A stretch of 64,000 nucleotides of DNA from Alphaproteobacteria bacterium MedPE-SWcel (GCA_001874255.1 MPDC01000001.1:62001-126000); one strand, 5' to 3'; counted from the first letter of the stretch, positions 17,686-29,419 are shown. Made by a program: numbers and translations. Notes: a model not told the origin generated them from the sequence alone.

Positions 17686-18454
17686 ACCCTGTGCGTTCAG
17701 GCCGGATCCGCCTGCAAAATCTTGTCTTTTTTCTCGGCGTAAAACCGACCTGAGTGGACATGAAACTGTCCGGCACCGTCAGGGCGCGCGGAACACTTCG
17801 GTCCGTTTTCGTCGCTCCTCCACAGCCTGTGCCCGTTATCTTGGTGTAGACCTTACATCATTGCAGGTGACACGCAGGGGCAGGGGATAGGCTGACGCCA
17901 TATGTCAAAACGACAGTCTCGCGATTTTCTGTAGGGCCGGGCTGGTTCAAACCTGCCATCGTTGCGCAATTACGGCCGTTGATGTGATCTTCGGCTCATA
18001 CGGGTTGGAGATGTAACCTTCGGCACACTACCGGTCGAATGCGCTGCGGGCTGATTTTCACCGCTTGAACAACCTGTGTTGCAACGGTCGCCCTCGCCAT
18101 TGCCACTTCGGCGTGGGTGGCAGGGATCTGTGGTGCTCCGCGCAACCGTCACCTGTGAACGTTGGGGGCCTGTCGGTTCCCGGCAAAGCGTTCTGTCTGG
18201 GTGTTTAGCGGACAAAAGTGTGTTTGGCGAACAAAAGTATGTTTGGCAGACAAAAGGGACCTGGCCTGCCAACGCATATGAGAGTCGCCCGCCGCCGCAG
18301 AGGAAGGTGGGCGAGCCAAGGCCGTTATGGCTGTACGTCAGGGATGGTTTGGGCGCGCGGGGAACCTTGCCGCCGCCTAATCTGGTGCCCCGCCAGCCTT
18401 TGTCCGGCCCCAGGCAGTCAGGAACTGCAGGCGGCCGGACCTCAGTCGAGGTTG
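17686..18454. other. Gene-free region of 0.77 kb between converging genes
   Basis: No convincing coding frame, tRNA or terminator. Two repeat features are seen: an imperfect direct repeat with a 29-bp offset (GATGTGATCTTCGGC at 17981, GATGTAACCTTCGGC at 18010), and three 19-bp direct repeats at 18202-18258. For a convergent gap it is unusually long compared with others in this window (mostly under 140 bp). Confidence 0.6.
18202..18258. repeat. Three 19-bp iteron-like direct repeats
   Basis: TGTTTAGCGGACAAAAGTG (18202-18220), TGTTTGGCGAACAAAAGTA (18221-18239) and TGTTTGGCAGACAAAAGGG (18240-18258). Each unit holds a partial dyad TGTT-N5-(A/G)ACA followed by AAAGG or AAAGT. Head-to-tail protein-binding sites or simple tandem duplication would both fit. 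Confidence 0.9.
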
Positions 18455-20800
18455 CTACTCTGCCGTCAGCAACGGTGGTTTGTTGCCGGACAGGCGCGGC
18501 TTTCCGGGACCTTCGATGCGAAGATCGAGTTTGCCGTCCTTGATGCCAACCTGAACCACGCCACCCTTGGCGAGCTTGCCGAACAACAGCTCCTCTGCCA
18601 GCGGTTTCTTGATGTGTTCCTGAATGACACGACCCAGGGGGCGGGCGCCCATCTTCTCGTCATAGCCCCGGTCCGCAAGCCACTCGGCGGCCTTGCGCGT
18701 CAGCTCGATCGAGACGTTTCGGTCCATCAGCTGCGCTTCAAGCTGCAGTACGAATTTCTCCACAACCTGCATGATCACTTCTTTGGGAAGTGCTCCGAAG
18801 GAGATCACCGCATCCAGACGGTTGCGGAATTCCGGTGTGAACGTGCGCTCGATCGCCGCCGTGTCTTCGCCTTCGCGCCGGTCGCGACCAAAGCCGATGG
18901 CCGCTTTGGCCATATCCGCAGCCCCCGCATTGGAGGTCATGATCAAGACCACGTTGCGGAAGTTCACCGTGCGGCCGTTGTGATCCGTCAGCTGACCGTT
19001 GTCCATCACCTGAAGCAGGATGTTGAACACGTCCGGATGCGCCTTCTCGATCTCGTCCAGCAACAAGACACAGTGCGGATGCTGATCGACACCGTCGGTC
19101 AGCAGGCCACCCTGATCAAAGCCGACATAGCCCGGAGGCGCCCCGATCAGGCGGGACACCGCGTGTTTCTCCATGTATTCCGACATGTCGAACCGCAGGA
19201 GCTCCACGCCCAGCGTGTCCGCCAGTTGTTTGGCCACCTCGGTTTTGCCGACGCCGGTGGGGCCTGCAAAGAGATAATTGCCGATCGGTTTTTCCGGCTC
19301 GCGCAGACCAGCGCGAGACAGTTTGATGGCGCTCGACAGCGCGTCAATGGCGTCATCCTGACCAAAGACCACCCGCTTCAGCGAGTTCTCCAGATCCTTC
19401 AGCACCTCTGCATCGTCCTTGGAGACGCTCTTGGGCGGGATGCGGGCAATCTTGGCCACCACGGCCTCGATTTCCTTGACGCCGATGGTCTTGCGGCGCT
19501 TGCTCTCGGCGACGAGATGCTGGGCGGCGCCCGCTTCGTCGATGACGTCGATCGCCTTGTCGGGCAGCTTGCGGTCGTTGATGTAGCGCGCGGCAAGCTC
19601 GACGGCGGATTTGATCGCATCCGAGGTGAACTTGATAGAGTGGTGCTCCTCGAAATAGGGTTTCAGCCCCTTCAGGATCGCAATGGAATCCTCGACCGAG
19701 GGCTCATTCACATCGATTTTCTGGAACCGGCGCGACAAGGCGCGGTCCTTTTCGAAATGCTGGCGGAACTCCTTGTAGGTGGTGGAGCCCATGGTGCGCA
19801 GCTTGCCGCCCTGAAGGGCAGGTTTCAGCAGGTTGGAGGCATCCATCGCACCGCCAGAGGTCGCGCCCGCACCGATCACCGTGTGGATTTCATCGATGAA
19901 GAGCACCGCATCGGGGTGATCTTCCAATTCGGTGACCACAGCCTTCAGCCGTTCCTCGAAGTCGCCCCGATAGCGGGTGCCCGCCAGCAGCGCGCCCATG
20001 TCGAGCGAGTAGATCGTGGTGTTGGACAGCACGTCGGGTACTTCGCCCTGCACGACCTTGCGCGCCAGACCTTCGGCGATTGCGGTTTTGCCGACGCCGG
20101 GGTCGCCCACGAGCAGCGGGTTGTTCTTGCGACGGCGGCACAGCACCTGAATGCAGCGCTCGACCTCGGAGTCGCGCCCGATCAGCGGATCGATGTCGCC
20201 CTCGCGGGATTTGGCATTCAGGTCGACGCAATATTTGGCCAGCGCGCTTTCTTTTTGTTCGCCATCTGCAGCATTGCCGCCGAGGCTGCCGCTGCCGCCG
20301 GGCATTTCGTCTTCGGCTTCAGGCGCGCCGCTGACGGTGCGGTTCTCGCCATAGGCCGGGTCCTTGGCCACGCCATGGGCGATGAAGTTCACCGCATCGT
20401 AGCGGGTCATATCCTGATCCTGCAGGAAGAACGCGGCGTCGCTTTCACGTTCGGCAAAGATCGCGACCAGAACATTGGCGCCGGTCACCTCGGTCCGTCC
20501 CGAGGATTGAACATGGATGGCGGCGCGCTGGATCACGCGCTGAAATGCGGCGGTGGGGACCGCTTCTGATCCGTCGATGTCCGTCACGAGGTTCGCAAGA
20601 TCCTCGTCCAGGAATTCTAGGAGCGCCGATCGCAGCTCCTCCAGGCTGACGCTGCAGGCCCGCATCACGCGCGCAGCGTCCGGTTCCTCGATCAGGGCCA
20701 GCAGCAGGTGTTCGAGAGTGGCAAATTCATGCCGCCTTTCATTCGCAAGCGCCAGCGCTGCGTGAATGGCTTGTTCTAAAGTGCTCGAGAATGAAGGCAC
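18455..20800 (-). CDS. clpA: ATP-dependent Clp protease ATP-binding subunit ClpA
   Basis: AAA+ unfoldase of 781 residues that feeds substrates to ClpP. It has an N-terminal double Clp-N repeat (residues about 1-145), the first AAA module with Walker A GDPGVGKT and the second with [15 protein letters not shown]. The ClpP-docking loop AIGFG follows, then the C-terminal D2-small domain. No M-domain is present between the AAA modules, which separates ClpA from ClpB. The start is a GTG at 20800 ([16 protein letters not shown]) behind AGAGGAG, matching the family N-terminus. clpS is not adjacent here. Confidence 0.95.
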   Translation of the reverse strand: MPSFSSTLEQAIHAALALANERRHEFATLEHLLLALIEEPDAARVMRACSVSLEELRSALLEFLDEDLANLVTDIDGSEAVPTAAFQRVIQRAAIHVQSSGRTEVTGANVLVAIFAERESDAAFFLQDQDMTRYDAVNFIAHGVAKDPAYGENRTVSGAPEAEDEMPGGSGSLGGNAADGEQKESALAKYCVDLNAKSREGDIDPLIGRDSEVERCIQVLCRRRKNNPLLVGDPGVGKTAIAEGLARKVVQGEVPDVLSNTTIYSLDMGALLAGTRYRGDFEERLKAVVTELEDHPDAVLFIDEIHTVIGAGATSGGAMDASNLLKPALQGGKLRTMGSTTYKEFRQHFEKDRALSRRFQKIDVNEPSVEDSIAILKGLKPYFEEHHSIKFTSDAIKSAVELAARYINDRKLPDKAIDVIDEAGAAQHLVAESKRRKTIGVKEIEAVVAKIARIPPKSVSKDDAEVLKDLENSLKRVVFGQDDAIDALSSAIKLSRAGLREPEKPIGNYLFAGPTGVGKTEVAKQLADTLGVELLRFDMSEYMEKHAVSRLIGAPPGYVGFDQGGLLTDGVDQHPHCVLLLDEIEKAHPDVFNILLQVMDNGQLTDHNGRTVNFRNVVLIMTSNAGAADMAKAAIGFGRDRREGEDTAAIERTFTPEFRNRLDAVISFGALPKEVIMQVVEKFVLQLEAQLMDRNVSIELTRKAAEWLADRGYDEKMGARPLGRVIQEHIKKPLAEELLFGKLAKGGVVQVGIKDGKLDLRIEGPGKPRLSGNKPPLLTAE

Positions 20801-20880
20801 GGGCGTGCTCCTCTGTCTTGGGTCATGGGGATCAGCCGCCACCGGGCGGACCGGTCCTGTCCCATGATCATGTCCTCATA

Positions 20881-20903
20881 TTGATAGAGTTTGGTTGATA
20901 GAG
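20881..20903. repeat. Short direct repeat upstream of clpA
   Basis: TTGATAGAG occurs twice with a 14-bp offset (20881-20889 and 20895-20903), about 80-100 bp before the clpA start. It could be a regulator site in the clpA promoter; no heat-shock promoter with good spacing was recognised. Confidence 0.4.
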
Positions 20904-20999
20904 CGTAACCTTCAAGGCCTTTCTTTGTGATTGCGGTCACAATTCCCAAGTTTATGCCGGTGCCAGGGCGTCAAATGTCCAGAAAGCCCGCGCGCGGCG

Positions 21000-21803
21000 T
21001 CAGAATTTGTCCTTGGCGGTGCGGATGTGGGCAAAAACCTCGACATCCTCAACCCCTGTCATGCCAAGGCTTTTCTTCAGATCCGGGTCGCCTGCACGCA
21101 AAAACGGGTTGGTGGCTTTCTCCAACCCAAGTGACGCCGGCACCGTCGGAGCATTTTTTACGCGCAGTGCCGCGATTTCTTCGGCCCGTTGCCGGAGCGT
21201 GGGATTGTCCGGGTCGATACTGAGGGCAAAGGCTGCGTTGGACTCGGTGTATTCGTGCCCGGAATAGACCATGGTTTCGTCCGGCAGCGCCGCGAGGGTC
21301 TGCAGGCTGCGCCACATCATGGCCGCCGTGCCCTCAAACAGCCGTCCACAGCCAAGCGCCATCAGGCTGTCGGCGGTAAACAGTGCGTGGGCTTCGGGAT
21401 AGTAGAAGGCGATATGGCCCAGCGTATGTCCGGGGACTGCGATCACCTGACACAGGCCCGCGCCGCTGCCGCCTTCGAACCCCGGCACCAGCTCCATATC
21501 CAGCGGCGGCATTTTGTCCGCCTCGGCCTTTGGTCCCATGACCATGCAGCCGTATCGCTCGCGCAGCGCCGCCACGCCGTTCACATGGTCGTGGTGGTGG
21601 TGGGTGATCATGATCACGCCGGGCGTCCAGCCCCGGCTTTCCAACGTGGCAATGATCGGCCCGGCTTCGGGCGCATCGATGATGGCGACGCCGTCGGGAC
21701 CGTTGACGATATAGGCATAATTGTCACTCAGGCAGGGGACCGTGACAATTTCGAGCTTCGGAGCAGGCTTTGCACCCGCGGGGGTCGGATCGGGCATGGT
21801 CAT
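21000..21803 (-). CDS. gloB: Hydroxyacylglutathione hydrolase (glyoxalase II)
   Basis: Metallo-beta-lactamase-fold hydrolase that splits S-lactoylglutathione to lactate and glutathione, the second step of methylglyoxal detoxification. The metal motif THHHHDHVNG is near residue 80, followed by VPGHTLGHIAFY, LFTADSLMALGCGRLFEGT, and SGHEYTESNAAFA. The C-terminal helical domain (DNPTLRQRAEEI, ATNPFLRAGDP) is typical. Start at 21803; the in-frame ATG two codons later is equally possible. It is divergent from a methyltransferase gene, an arrangement common in Rhodobacterales. Confidence 0.95.
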   Translation of the reverse strand: MTMPDPTPAGAKPAPKLEIVTVPCLSDNYAYIVNGPDGVAIIDAPEAGPIIATLESRGWTPGVIMITHHHHDHVNGVAALRERYGCMVMGPKAEADKMPPLDMELVPGFEGGSGAGLCQVIAVPGHTLGHIAFYYPEAHALFTADSLMALGCGRLFEGTAAMMWRSLQTLAALPDETMVYSGHEYTESNAAFALSIDPDNPTLRQRAEEIAALRVKNAPTVPASLGLEKATNPFLRAGDPDLKKSLGMTGVEDVEVFAHIRTAKDKF

Positions 21804-21858
21804 TCGCTTTCACATTGCTAGACTGCCCCCAGAGTGACCGAACCGGTGGGCGTCTGCA

Positions 21859-22605
21859 ATGCATCTGGATGTGCAGGATCTGAGGAATTTCTATTATCGC
21901 AGCACATTGGGGCGCGCGGCACAGGCTGCGATCCGGGGGCAGCTGCTGCAGATCTGGCCCGATACCACCAATGATACCGTGGCGGGCTTCGGGTTTGCGG
22001 CCCCGCTTTTGCGCCCCTATCTGGACGAGGCCCGCCGGGTGATTGCCCTGATGCCGGGACCGCAGGGGGTGATGCAATGGCCGGCCGGGCAGCCCAATGT
22101 CTCTGTCCTGTGCGAGGAAACCAACTGGCCGATCGAGACGGGGCGCATTGACCGGCTGGTGGTGCTGCACGGACTCGAAACCTCCGAGCGGCCATCGCGT
22201 CTGCTGGATGAATGCTGGCGGGTTCTGGGGCCGGGGGGGCGGGCGATCTTCATCGTGCCCAACCGGGGCGGGCTCTGGGCGCGGTCGGACCGGACCCCGT
22301 TTGGCTATGGGCGGCCCTATACGCTGACCCAGGTGGAAAACCAGCTGAGGGGGCATCAATTCGCGATCGAGCAGCACACGGCCGCGCTCTATCGCTTGCC
22401 CAGCCCGCGCCGGTTCTGGCTCAAATCGGGCGCGATGATGGAGCGCGTCGGACGCCGTCTGCCGGCGATGATGGCGGCGGGCGTGTTTCTGGTGGAGGTG
22501 TCAAAGCAGACCCATCCGCAAAAAGGTCACATGATCACATCCCGGGCGCCGAATCCGATCCGGGTGCTCGAAGGGCTGTCCAATCCCAGCGCCGAACCGG
22601 CCTGA
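21859..22605 (+). CDS. Class I SAM-dependent methyltransferase
   Basis: Protein of 248 residues of the Methyltransf_11 type. The core runs from about residue 35 to 160: [39 protein letters not shown] is the post-motif strand/loop region of the fold. The N-terminus ([26 protein letters not shown]) is the form usually found next to gloB in Rhodobacterales, so the pair is likely functionally linked, but the substrate is unknown. The stop codon starts a 12-bp tandem array. Confidence 0.8.
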   Translation: MHLDVQDLRNFYYRSTLGRAAQAAIRGQLLQIWPDTTNDTVAGFGFAAPLLRPYLDEARRVIALMPGPQGVMQWPAGQPNVSVLCEETNWPIETGRIDRLVVLHGLETSERPSRLLDECWRVLGPGGRAIFIVPNRGGLWARSDRTPFGYGRPYTLTQVENQLRGHQFAIEQHTAALYRLPSPRRFWLKSGAMMERVGRRLPAMMAAGVFLVEVSKQTHPQKGHMITSRAPNPIRVLEGLSNPSAEPA

Positions 22606-22664
22606 GTTCGGGCCTGAGTTCTGCCCTGAGCTCGGCCTGAGTTTCGGGCTGAGTCCCGCCCTGA
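22603..22664 (+). repeat. 12-bp tandem array starting at the methyltransferase stop codon
   Basis: Units begin with TGA at 22603 (the stop codon), 22615, 22627, 22638, 22650 and 22662: TGAGTTCGGGCC, TGAGTTCTGCCC, TGAGCTCGGCC, TGAGTTTCGGGC, TGAGTCCCGCCC, then TGATGA. All but one unit is 12 bp; the third is 11 bp and shifts the later TGAs to another frame. Confidence 0.9.
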
Positions 22665-22989
22665 TGACAGCGAAGGAGATTCGATATTGTGTACCTTCGC
22701 ATACCGTTAACGGCTCATTTACGTCTCTGGAATCGCCTTTCGGGCCGACCGCGCGGTAATTTTTTTGCGTATGCCTCTGCTGCAAAGCGTCACACTTTTG
22801 GTAAGTCATTGAAAAACAGTGAAATCGGTTTTTCCGGGTGGTGAGAGAGGGAGTTGCTAGGTTTGCATTGCTCTGCTACATCCACGCTGATTTCGATGCC
22901 CGGCCACAATCGGGCAGACCTCACGCCCCCGGATGCAACCTGCCAGGACGCATTAAAACCGGGGCCAAAATAATATCGGAAGGGTGGAC
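22665..22989 (+). promoter_or_regulatory. Promoter and leader region of the atp operon
   Basis: Gene-free stretch before atpH. A candidate promoter is TTGCTA (22854-22859), 17-bp spacer, TACATC (22877-22882), giving a leader of about 100 nt. The pair is weak but well spaced. AT-rich tracts at 22755-22835 lie just upstream. No hairpin regulator was recognised. Confidence 0.4.
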
Positions 22990-23550
22990 GTGTCCGAACC
23001 AGCTTCGATTTCCGCAGGCATTGCTGACCGCTATGCCACCGCGATTTTTGACATCGCTGCCGAGAGCGGTGCTCTCGAGTCTCTCGAAACCAGCATCAAT
23101 GACCTGGCAGCCGCTCTGGCTGACAGCGAAGACCTGCGCACGTTGATCAGCTCTCCTCTTGTGTCGCGTGACGAACAGGCCGCTGCAATCACCGCCGTGG
23201 CCACCAAGATGGGGACGGATGAGGTGCTGCGCAATGCCCTCTCCGTGATGGCAGCCAAACGGCGCCTGTTCGTGGTGCCTGCGCTGGTCGCTGCATTGCG
23301 GACGCGCCTGTCCGAGGCCCGCGGCGAAGTCACCGCCGAGGTGATCTCTGCCAAGGCGCTGACCAAGACCCAGAGCGAAAAACTGGCCAAGACCCTCGCC
23401 GCGAATGTCGGCAAGACGGTCAAGATCAATGCCACGGTTGATGCAAGCATCATCGGTGGCCTCGTCGTAAAAGTGGGCTCGAAGATGATCGACAGTTCGA
23501 TCCGCTCCAAGCTCAACTCCCTACAGAACGCAATGAAAGAGGTCGGATAA
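22990..23550 (+). CDS. atpH: F1 ATP synthase delta subunit
   Basis: Stator subunit of F1Fo ATP synthase, 186 residues, linking the F1 head to the peripheral stalk. Family segments ISAGIADRYATAIFDIA (N-terminal helix) and GGLVVKVGSKMIDSSIRSKLNSLQNAMKEV (C-terminus) are plain. I place the start at the second of two GTG codons (22990, MSEPASIS), since it matches the family start and sits at the right distance from the GGAAGGGTGG site. First gene of atpHAGDC; its stop abuts the atpA start. Confidence 0.95.
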   Translation: MSEPASISAGIADRYATAIFDIAAESGALESLETSINDLAAALADSEDLRTLISSPLVSRDEQAAAITAVATKMGTDEVLRNALSVMAAKRRLFVVPALVAALRTRLSEARGEVTAEVISAKALTKTQSEKLAKTLAANVGKTVKINATVDASIIGGLVVKVGSKMIDSSIRSKLNSLQNAMKEVG

Positions 23551-25092
23551 ATGGGTATCCAAGCGGCAGAAATTTCTGCGATCCTTAAAGACCAGATCAA
23601 GAATTTTGGTCAAGAAGCCGAAGTGGCCGAAATCGGCCGCGTGCTCTCCGTCGGTGACGGTATCGCGCGTGTCTACGGCCTCGACAACGTCCAGGCGGGC
23701 GAGATGGTCGAATTCCCCGGCGGCATCATGGGCATGGCGCTGAACCTCGAAGCCGACAACGTCGGTGTGGTGATCTTCGGCTCCGACCGGGACATCAAGG
23801 AAGGCGACACCGTCAAGCGCACCAACTCCATCGTGGACGTGCCGGCCGGTCCCGAACTGCTCGGCCGCGTGGTCGATGGTCTCGGCAACCCGCTCGACGG
23901 CAAGGGCCCGATCAACGCCAAGGAACGCAAGGTTGCCGACGTCAAGGCGCCGGGCATCATCCCGCGTAAATCCGTGCACGAACCGATGGCGACCGGCCTC
24001 AAATCCGTTGATGCGATGATCCCGATCGGCCGTGGCCAGCGGGAACTGATCATCGGGGACCGTCAGACCGGCAAGACCGCCGTGGCGCTGGACGCGATTC
24101 TGAACCAGAAGACCTACAACGAAGCCGCAGGCGACGACGAGAACAAGAAGCTCTACTGCGTCTATGTTGCGATCGGCCAGAAGCGGTCGACCGTGGCGCA
24201 GCTGGTGAAAAAGCTCGAAGAAAACGGCGCCATGGAATATTCCATCGTCGTGGCCGCCACCGCCTCCGACCCGGCGCCGATGCAGTTCCTGGCGCCCTAC
24301 GCCGCGACCGCAATGGCCGAATATTTCCGCGACAGCGGCAAACACGCGCTGATCATCTATGATGACCTCTCCAAACAGGCCGTGGCCTACCGCCAGATGT
24401 CCCTGCTGCTGCGTCGTCCGCCCGGCCGCGAAGCCTATCCTGGCGACGTGTTCTACCTCCACTCCCGCCTGCTGGAACGCTCCGCAAAGCTGAACGAAGA
24501 CAACGGCTCCGGTTCCTTGACGGCGCTGCCGATCATCGAAACCCAGGGCGGCGACGTTTCCGCGTTTATTCCGACCAACGTGATCTCGATCACCGACGGT
24601 CAGATCTTCCTTGAAACCGAACTGTTCTATCAGGGCATCCGTCCTGCGGTGAACACCGGTCTGTCGGTTTCGCGTGTGGGCTCCTCGGCTCAGACCGACG
24701 CGATGTCCTCGGTTGCCGGTCCGGTGAAACTGTCCCTCGCGCAGTACCGCGAAATGGCGGCCTTTGCGCAGTTCGGCTCCGACCTCGACGCCGCCACCCA
24801 GCAGCTGCTGGCCCGTGGCGCCCGTCTGACCGAGCTGATGAAACAGCCGCAGTATTCGCCGCTGACCAACTCTGAAATCGTCTGCATCATCTTCGCGGGC
24901 ACCAACGGCTATCTCGACAAGGTCGACGTCAAGGACGTGGGCCGCTACGAGGCGGAGCTGCTGACCTTCCTGCGCACCAAGAAAGCCGACTTCCTGGCAT
25001 GGATCACCAACGAAGATCCCAAGTTCAAGAAGGGTGAGCCGGTCGAGAAGATGAAAGCTGTTCTGGACGAATTCGCCGCAGACTTCGCATAA
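23551..25092 (+). CDS. atpA: F1 ATP synthase alpha subunit
   Basis: Non-catalytic nucleotide-binding subunit of F1, 513 residues. Seen: [20 protein letters not shown] at the N-terminus, Walker A GDRQTGKT near residue 170, the [36 protein letters not shown] region (with the arginine finger further on in [10 protein letters not shown]), and the C-terminal helical domain. The ATG directly follows the atpH stop. Length and motifs are standard. Confidence 0.98.
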   Translation: MGIQAAEISAILKDQIKNFGQEAEVAEIGRVLSVGDGIARVYGLDNVQAGEMVEFPGGIMGMALNLEADNVGVVIFGSDRDIKEGDTVKRTNSIVDVPAGPELLGRVVDGLGNPLDGKGPINAKERKVADVKAPGIIPRKSVHEPMATGLKSVDAMIPIGRGQRELIIGDRQTGKTAVALDAILNQKTYNEAAGDDENKKLYCVYVAIGQKRSTVAQLVKKLEENGAMEYSIVVAATASDPAPMQFLAPYAATAMAEYFRDSGKHALIIYDDLSKQAVAYRQMSLLLRRPPGREAYPGDVFYLHSRLLERSAKLNEDNGSGSLTALPIIETQGGDVSAFIPTNVISITDGQIFLETELFYQGIRPAVNTGLSVSRVGSSAQTDAMSSVAGPVKLSLAQYREMAAFAQFGSDLDAATQQLLARGARLTELMKQPQYSPLTNSEIVCIIFAGTNGYLDKVDVKDVGRYEAELLTFLRTKKADFLAWITNEDPKFKKGEPVEKMKAVLDEFAADFA

Positions 25093-25107
25093 GGAGAGAG
25101 ACAGCAC

Positions 25108-25983
25108 ATGCCTTCTCTCAAGGACCTCAAAAACCGGATCTCGAGTGTCAAGAACACTCGCAAGATCACCAAAGCCATGCAGATGGTCGCGGCGGCGAAA
25201 CTTCGCCGCGCCCAGGAAGCGGCCGAGGATGCGCGTCCCTACGCAGAACGGTTCAATGCCGTTCTCGCAGGGCTGGCGGCCTCTGTCGGAAACAGCGATA
25301 CCGCGCCCAAGCTCCTCGCGGGCACCGGCTCTGATCAGGTTCAGCTTCTGGTGGTCATGACCGCCGAACGCGGCCTGTGCGGTGGCTTCAACTCCAACAT
25401 CGCCAAACTGGCGCGCCTGAAAGCACAAGAGCTGCAGGCCGCCGGCAAGGTGGTGAAAATCCTGACCGTGGGCAAAAAGGGCCGGGACGTGCTGAAGCGC
25501 GACTTTGCCGATCTGTTTGTCGGCCATGTGGATCTGACCGAAGTCAAACGCGTGGGCTACAGCGACGCGCAGGGCATCGCCAAGGATGTGCTGAGCCGTT
25601 TTGACGCCGGGGAATTCGACGTTGCGACGATCTTCTACGCGAAGTTCCAGAACGTTGTGACCCAGATCCCGACGGCACAGCAGATCATCCCGGCACAATT
25701 CGACGCCGACGGCGCCGAAGAGGTGTCCGGTCTGGTGGACTATGAGCCGAGCGAAGAGGCGATCCTTGCGGATCTTCTGCCGCGCGGTGTGGCCACCCAG
25801 ATCTTTGCCGGCCTGCTGGAGAACGGAGCCTCCGAACAGGGGGCGCGGATGAGCGCGATGGACAATGCGACCCGCAACGCGGGCGATATGATCGACAAGC
25901 TGACCATCGAGTACAACCGCTCGCGTCAGGCCGTCATCACCAACGAGCTGATTGAAATTATTTCGGGCGCCGAGGCGCTTTAA
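25108..25983 (+). CDS. atpG: F1 ATP synthase gamma subunit
   Basis: Central rotor shaft of F1, 291 residues. The N-terminal helix ([36 protein letters not shown]) and the C-terminal helix ([47 protein letters not shown]) form the coiled coil; the Rossmann-like middle includes [18 protein letters not shown]. It lies 15 bp after atpA with an AAGGAGAGAG site. Confidence 0.97.
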   Translation: MPSLKDLKNRISSVKNTRKITKAMQMVAAAKLRRAQEAAEDARPYAERFNAVLAGLAASVGNSDTAPKLLAGTGSDQVQLLVVMTAERGLCGGFNSNIAKLARLKAQELQAAGKVVKILTVGKKGRDVLKRDFADLFVGHVDLTEVKRVGYSDAQGIAKDVLSRFDAGEFDVATIFYAKFQNVVTQIPTAQQIIPAQFDADGAEEVSGLVDYEPSEEAILADLLPRGVATQIFAGLLENGASEQGARMSAMDNATRNAGDMIDKLTIEYNRSRQAVITNELIEIISGAEAL

Positions 25984-27429
<1,446 letters not shown>

Positions 27430-27440
27430 GGAGGGCCCTT

Positions 27441-27854
27441 ATGGCTGATACGATGCAATTCGACCTCGTCAGTCCGGAGCGGAGCCTGGCTTCGCTTCAG
27501 GCCAGCGCGGTCCAGATCCCCGGCTCCGAGGGTGATATGACGGCCATGCCACAGCATGCGCCCACACTCACCACCCTGCGTCCGGGCATTCTGAAGGTGG
27601 AAGCACCGGAAGGCACATCGGAATATCTCGTCACCGGCGGGTTTGCCCAGATTTCTGCAGAGGGCCTCTCGGTTCTGGCGGAAAAGGCAGTCCCCATGGA
27701 CGAGATGACCCGTGCCCATCTGGACGAGCTGATCGAAGAGGCCCGCACCATGTACAAGACCGCGCAGGAAGATGACTCCGAACACGGTCTGGTGGAAGAT
27801 GCGGCCAAGCTGCTTGCCGATATGGAAGCGCTCGGGACCCATATGAGCCTCTGA
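27441..27854 (+). CDS. atpC: F1 ATP synthase epsilon subunit
   Basis: Small rotor subunit of 137 residues that couples gamma to the c-ring and inhibits ATPase activity. The N-terminal beta-sandwich is seen in [45 protein letters not shown]; the C-terminal helical hairpin is present. Last gene of atpHAGDC, 11 bp after atpD, followed by a strong terminator. The Fo genes (atpIBEF) are not in this window, as usual for alphaproteobacteria. Confidence 0.95.
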   Translation: MADTMQFDLVSPERSLASLQASAVQIPGSEGDMTAMPQHAPTLTTLRPGILKVEAPEGTSEYLVTGGFAQISAEGLSVLAEKAVPMDEMTRAHLDELIEEARTMYKTAQEDDSEHGLVEDAAKLLADMEALGTHMSL

Positions 27855-27896
27855 TTTCGCCGCTGACGCGCGCCGTCAGTGTCACGCGCATGCTTT

Positions 27897-27936
27897 GAAA
27901 CCGGCCCCCTGACCAGCGGGCCGGTTTCTTTTGTTT
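27897..27936 (+). terminator. Rho-independent terminator of the atp operon
   Basis: GAAACCGGCCC (27897-27907) pairs perfectly over 11 bp with GGGCCGGTTTC (27918-27928), followed by TTTTGTTT. Confidence 0.95.
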
Positions 27937-27992
27937 AATGATCTTGTGTCAGCCTTGGTTTCATCGGTTTTTTAGCAACAGGGAGCCTCCTC

Positions 27993-28349
27993 TTGCGCTC
28001 AATACAGCTCCGCAATCCCCGCACGGGCATCGCTCAGGGCGATGTCGAGGTGTTCTCCGAATTCGAAAGCGGCGGCGAGATGTGGACCGGTACCGGAGAG
28101 CGGGAACGTCGCCTGCGTGTTGAATTCGACGCGCCCTTTGCCGATCCGCCCGCCGTCCATCTGTCGGTCTCGCTGATGGATGTGGACCACGCCACGGCCT
28201 ATCGGGCCGAACTGGTGGCACATGATATCACCAACAGCGGCTTTGACGTTGTGTTCCGCACCTGGTCCGACAGCCGCATCGCACGGGTGCGCGCCGCCTG
28301 GCTGGCGATCGGCAATATGCCCTTCGAGGATGACTGGGCGGTGGACTGA
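27993..28349 (+). CDS. H-type lectin domain protein
   Basis: Protein of 118 residues that consists of an H-type lectin domain (family first defined from Helix pomatia agglutinin, binding N-acetylgalactosamine). Typical strands: GDVEVFSEFESGGEMWTGTGERERRLRVEF, PPAVHLSVSLMDVDH, and a late VRAAWLAIG. The start is a TTG at 27993 behind GGGAG; no ATG is suitably placed. No signal peptide is seen, so it is cytosolic or exported by another route. It converges on the MarR-GNAT gene. Ligand unknown. Confidence 0.8.
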   Translation: MRSIQLRNPRTGIAQGDVEVFSEFESGGEMWTGTGERERRLRVEFDAPFADPPAVHLSVSLMDVDHATAYRAELVAHDITNSGFDVVFRTWSDSRIARVRAAWLAIGNMPFEDDWAVD

Positions 28350-28373
28350 CGGCCTCCATGGCTGGTCAGCCCA

Positions 28374-28485
28374 TGCCAGGTACGGGTCATGGCAGGCGTG
28401 GGTCATGACAGATGCGGATCATGACCGGCGCAGATCATGCCACCTGCGGATCATGCCTGATGCAGGTCATGCCGGATGCGGGTCA
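28374..28485 (-). repeat. Seven 16-bp units starting at the stop codon of the MarR-GNAT gene
   Basis: On the minus strand seven exact 16-bp units follow one another, the first TGA (28485-28483) being the stop codon: TGACCCGCATCCGGCA, TGACCTGCATCAGGCA, TGATCCGCAGGTGGCA, TGATCTGCGCCGGTCA, TGATCCGCATCTGTCA, TGACCCACGCCTGCCA, TGACCCGTACCTGGCA. TGA and the final CA are kept in all seven while other positions vary. The array fills most of the convergent gap. Confidence 0.95.
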
Positions 28486-29418
28486 TGCCAAGTGCGGATG
28501 CCTGCGTGCGAAGCGCAACCCCACCAGATCCTGGCCCCAATGGGTGCCGGGGGTTTCCTCCACCAGCTCAAATCCCGCGCTCTCATAAAGATGACGGGCG
28601 GCGTCCAGCCCGCGAAAGGTCCACAACTCCGTGCACGCCACATTCTGTCGGTCCACGTGATCCATCGCCTGCTCCAGCAGACGGCGTCCCAGACCCATGC
28701 CCCGGGTTTCATCCGACAGAATGAACCAGCGCAGGGCTGCGCGGTCCTCCGGGTGGGCCTCGATACTGACCGACCCATGCACCGTCCCGGCAAGGCTCGC
28801 GTGAAAGGTGGCATTCACCTGTGACCCTTCCATCTGCGCGAGAAAGGTCGCCATTTCGCGGGCAACACAGCATTCAAATTCCGCCCCGAACCCGACGGCG
28901 CGGCTGTAGTAGCGGGCATGCAGGTCTGTCACCCGGCCCAGAAGCGTCGGCAGGTATCCTGTCCCCAACCGCAGCTCCGGCGGCGCAGACGGCGACCCGA
29001 GGGCGCGCGCATAGGTCTGCAGCCCCTGTTGCACATCGCGCTGCTCGTCGGCCGTCAGCACAGCAAGCGCCCTGCGGACTTGCTCGCGTCCAAAGGTTTC
29101 GATCTGCTCGAACAGACGGCGGCCGGGCTCTGTCAGCTGCAGGGCCTTGAGGCGCGGATCGGGTTTCGCGGCGCTGGCGGTGATCAACCCATGTGCCTGC
29201 AGCCGCGCCAACATCCGGCTGACGGTGGATTTGTCCAACCCCAGCGCCTCGCTCAGATCCCGCGCCGTGGTGACGCGGCCGTCGCCGATCTCCAGCACTG
29301 CATGTACGGCCGAAGGTGCGAGCCCGGTCGCCGCCAGATCGGTGCGCATGAAACCGAGCCGCCGCACGATCGTGCGTGACGCGGCGCGGATGGTATCAAT
29401 ATCGGCTGTTTGCATCAT
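28483..29418 (-). CDS. MarR-type regulator fused to a GNAT acetyltransferase
   Basis: Two-domain protein of about 311 residues. Residues about 5-140 are a MarR-type winged helix (TTARDLSEALGLDKSTVSRMLARLQAHGLI, with wing KPDPRLKALQLTEPG). Residues about 160-305 are a GNAT N-acetyltransferase with the acetyl-CoA loop ETRGMGLGRRLLEQAMDH and the late ARHLYESAGFELVEE. Such fusions are known and usually act as regulators whose acetyltransferase part has an unknown substrate. The ATG at 29418 or 29415 is the start. A perfect dyad overlaps the start, fitting autoregulation. Divergent from copA, but the copA promoter has its own MerR-type site. Confidence 0.87.
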   Translation of the reverse strand: MMQTADIDTIRAASRTIVRRLGFMRTDLAATGLAPSAVHAVLEIGDGRVTTARDLSEALGLDKSTVSRMLARLQAHGLITASAAKPDPRLKALQLTEPGRRLFEQIETFGREQVRRALAVLTADEQRDVQQGLQTYARALGSPSAPPELRLGTGYLPTLLGRVTDLHARYYSRAVGFGAEFECCVAREMATFLAQMEGSQVNATFHASLAGTVHGSVSIEAHPEDRAALRWFILSDETRGMGLGRRLLEQAMDHVDRQNVACTELWTFRGLDAARHLYESAGFELVEETPGTHWGQDLVGLRFARRHPHLA

Positions 29419-29419
29419 G

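Noticed and set aside
17940-17985. tRNA-like T-arm (GGTTCAAACC) in the gap before clpA
   Set aside because: The 5-bp T-stem does not pair and no acceptor or anticodon arm could be found.
18218-20569. A 783-codon open frame antisense to clpA
   Set aside because: clpA has intact motifs across the same region; the antisense frame has no family signature.
28374-28485. Possible CRISPR array
   Set aside because: Units are contiguous, 16 bp, and have no spacers; no cas genes nearby.
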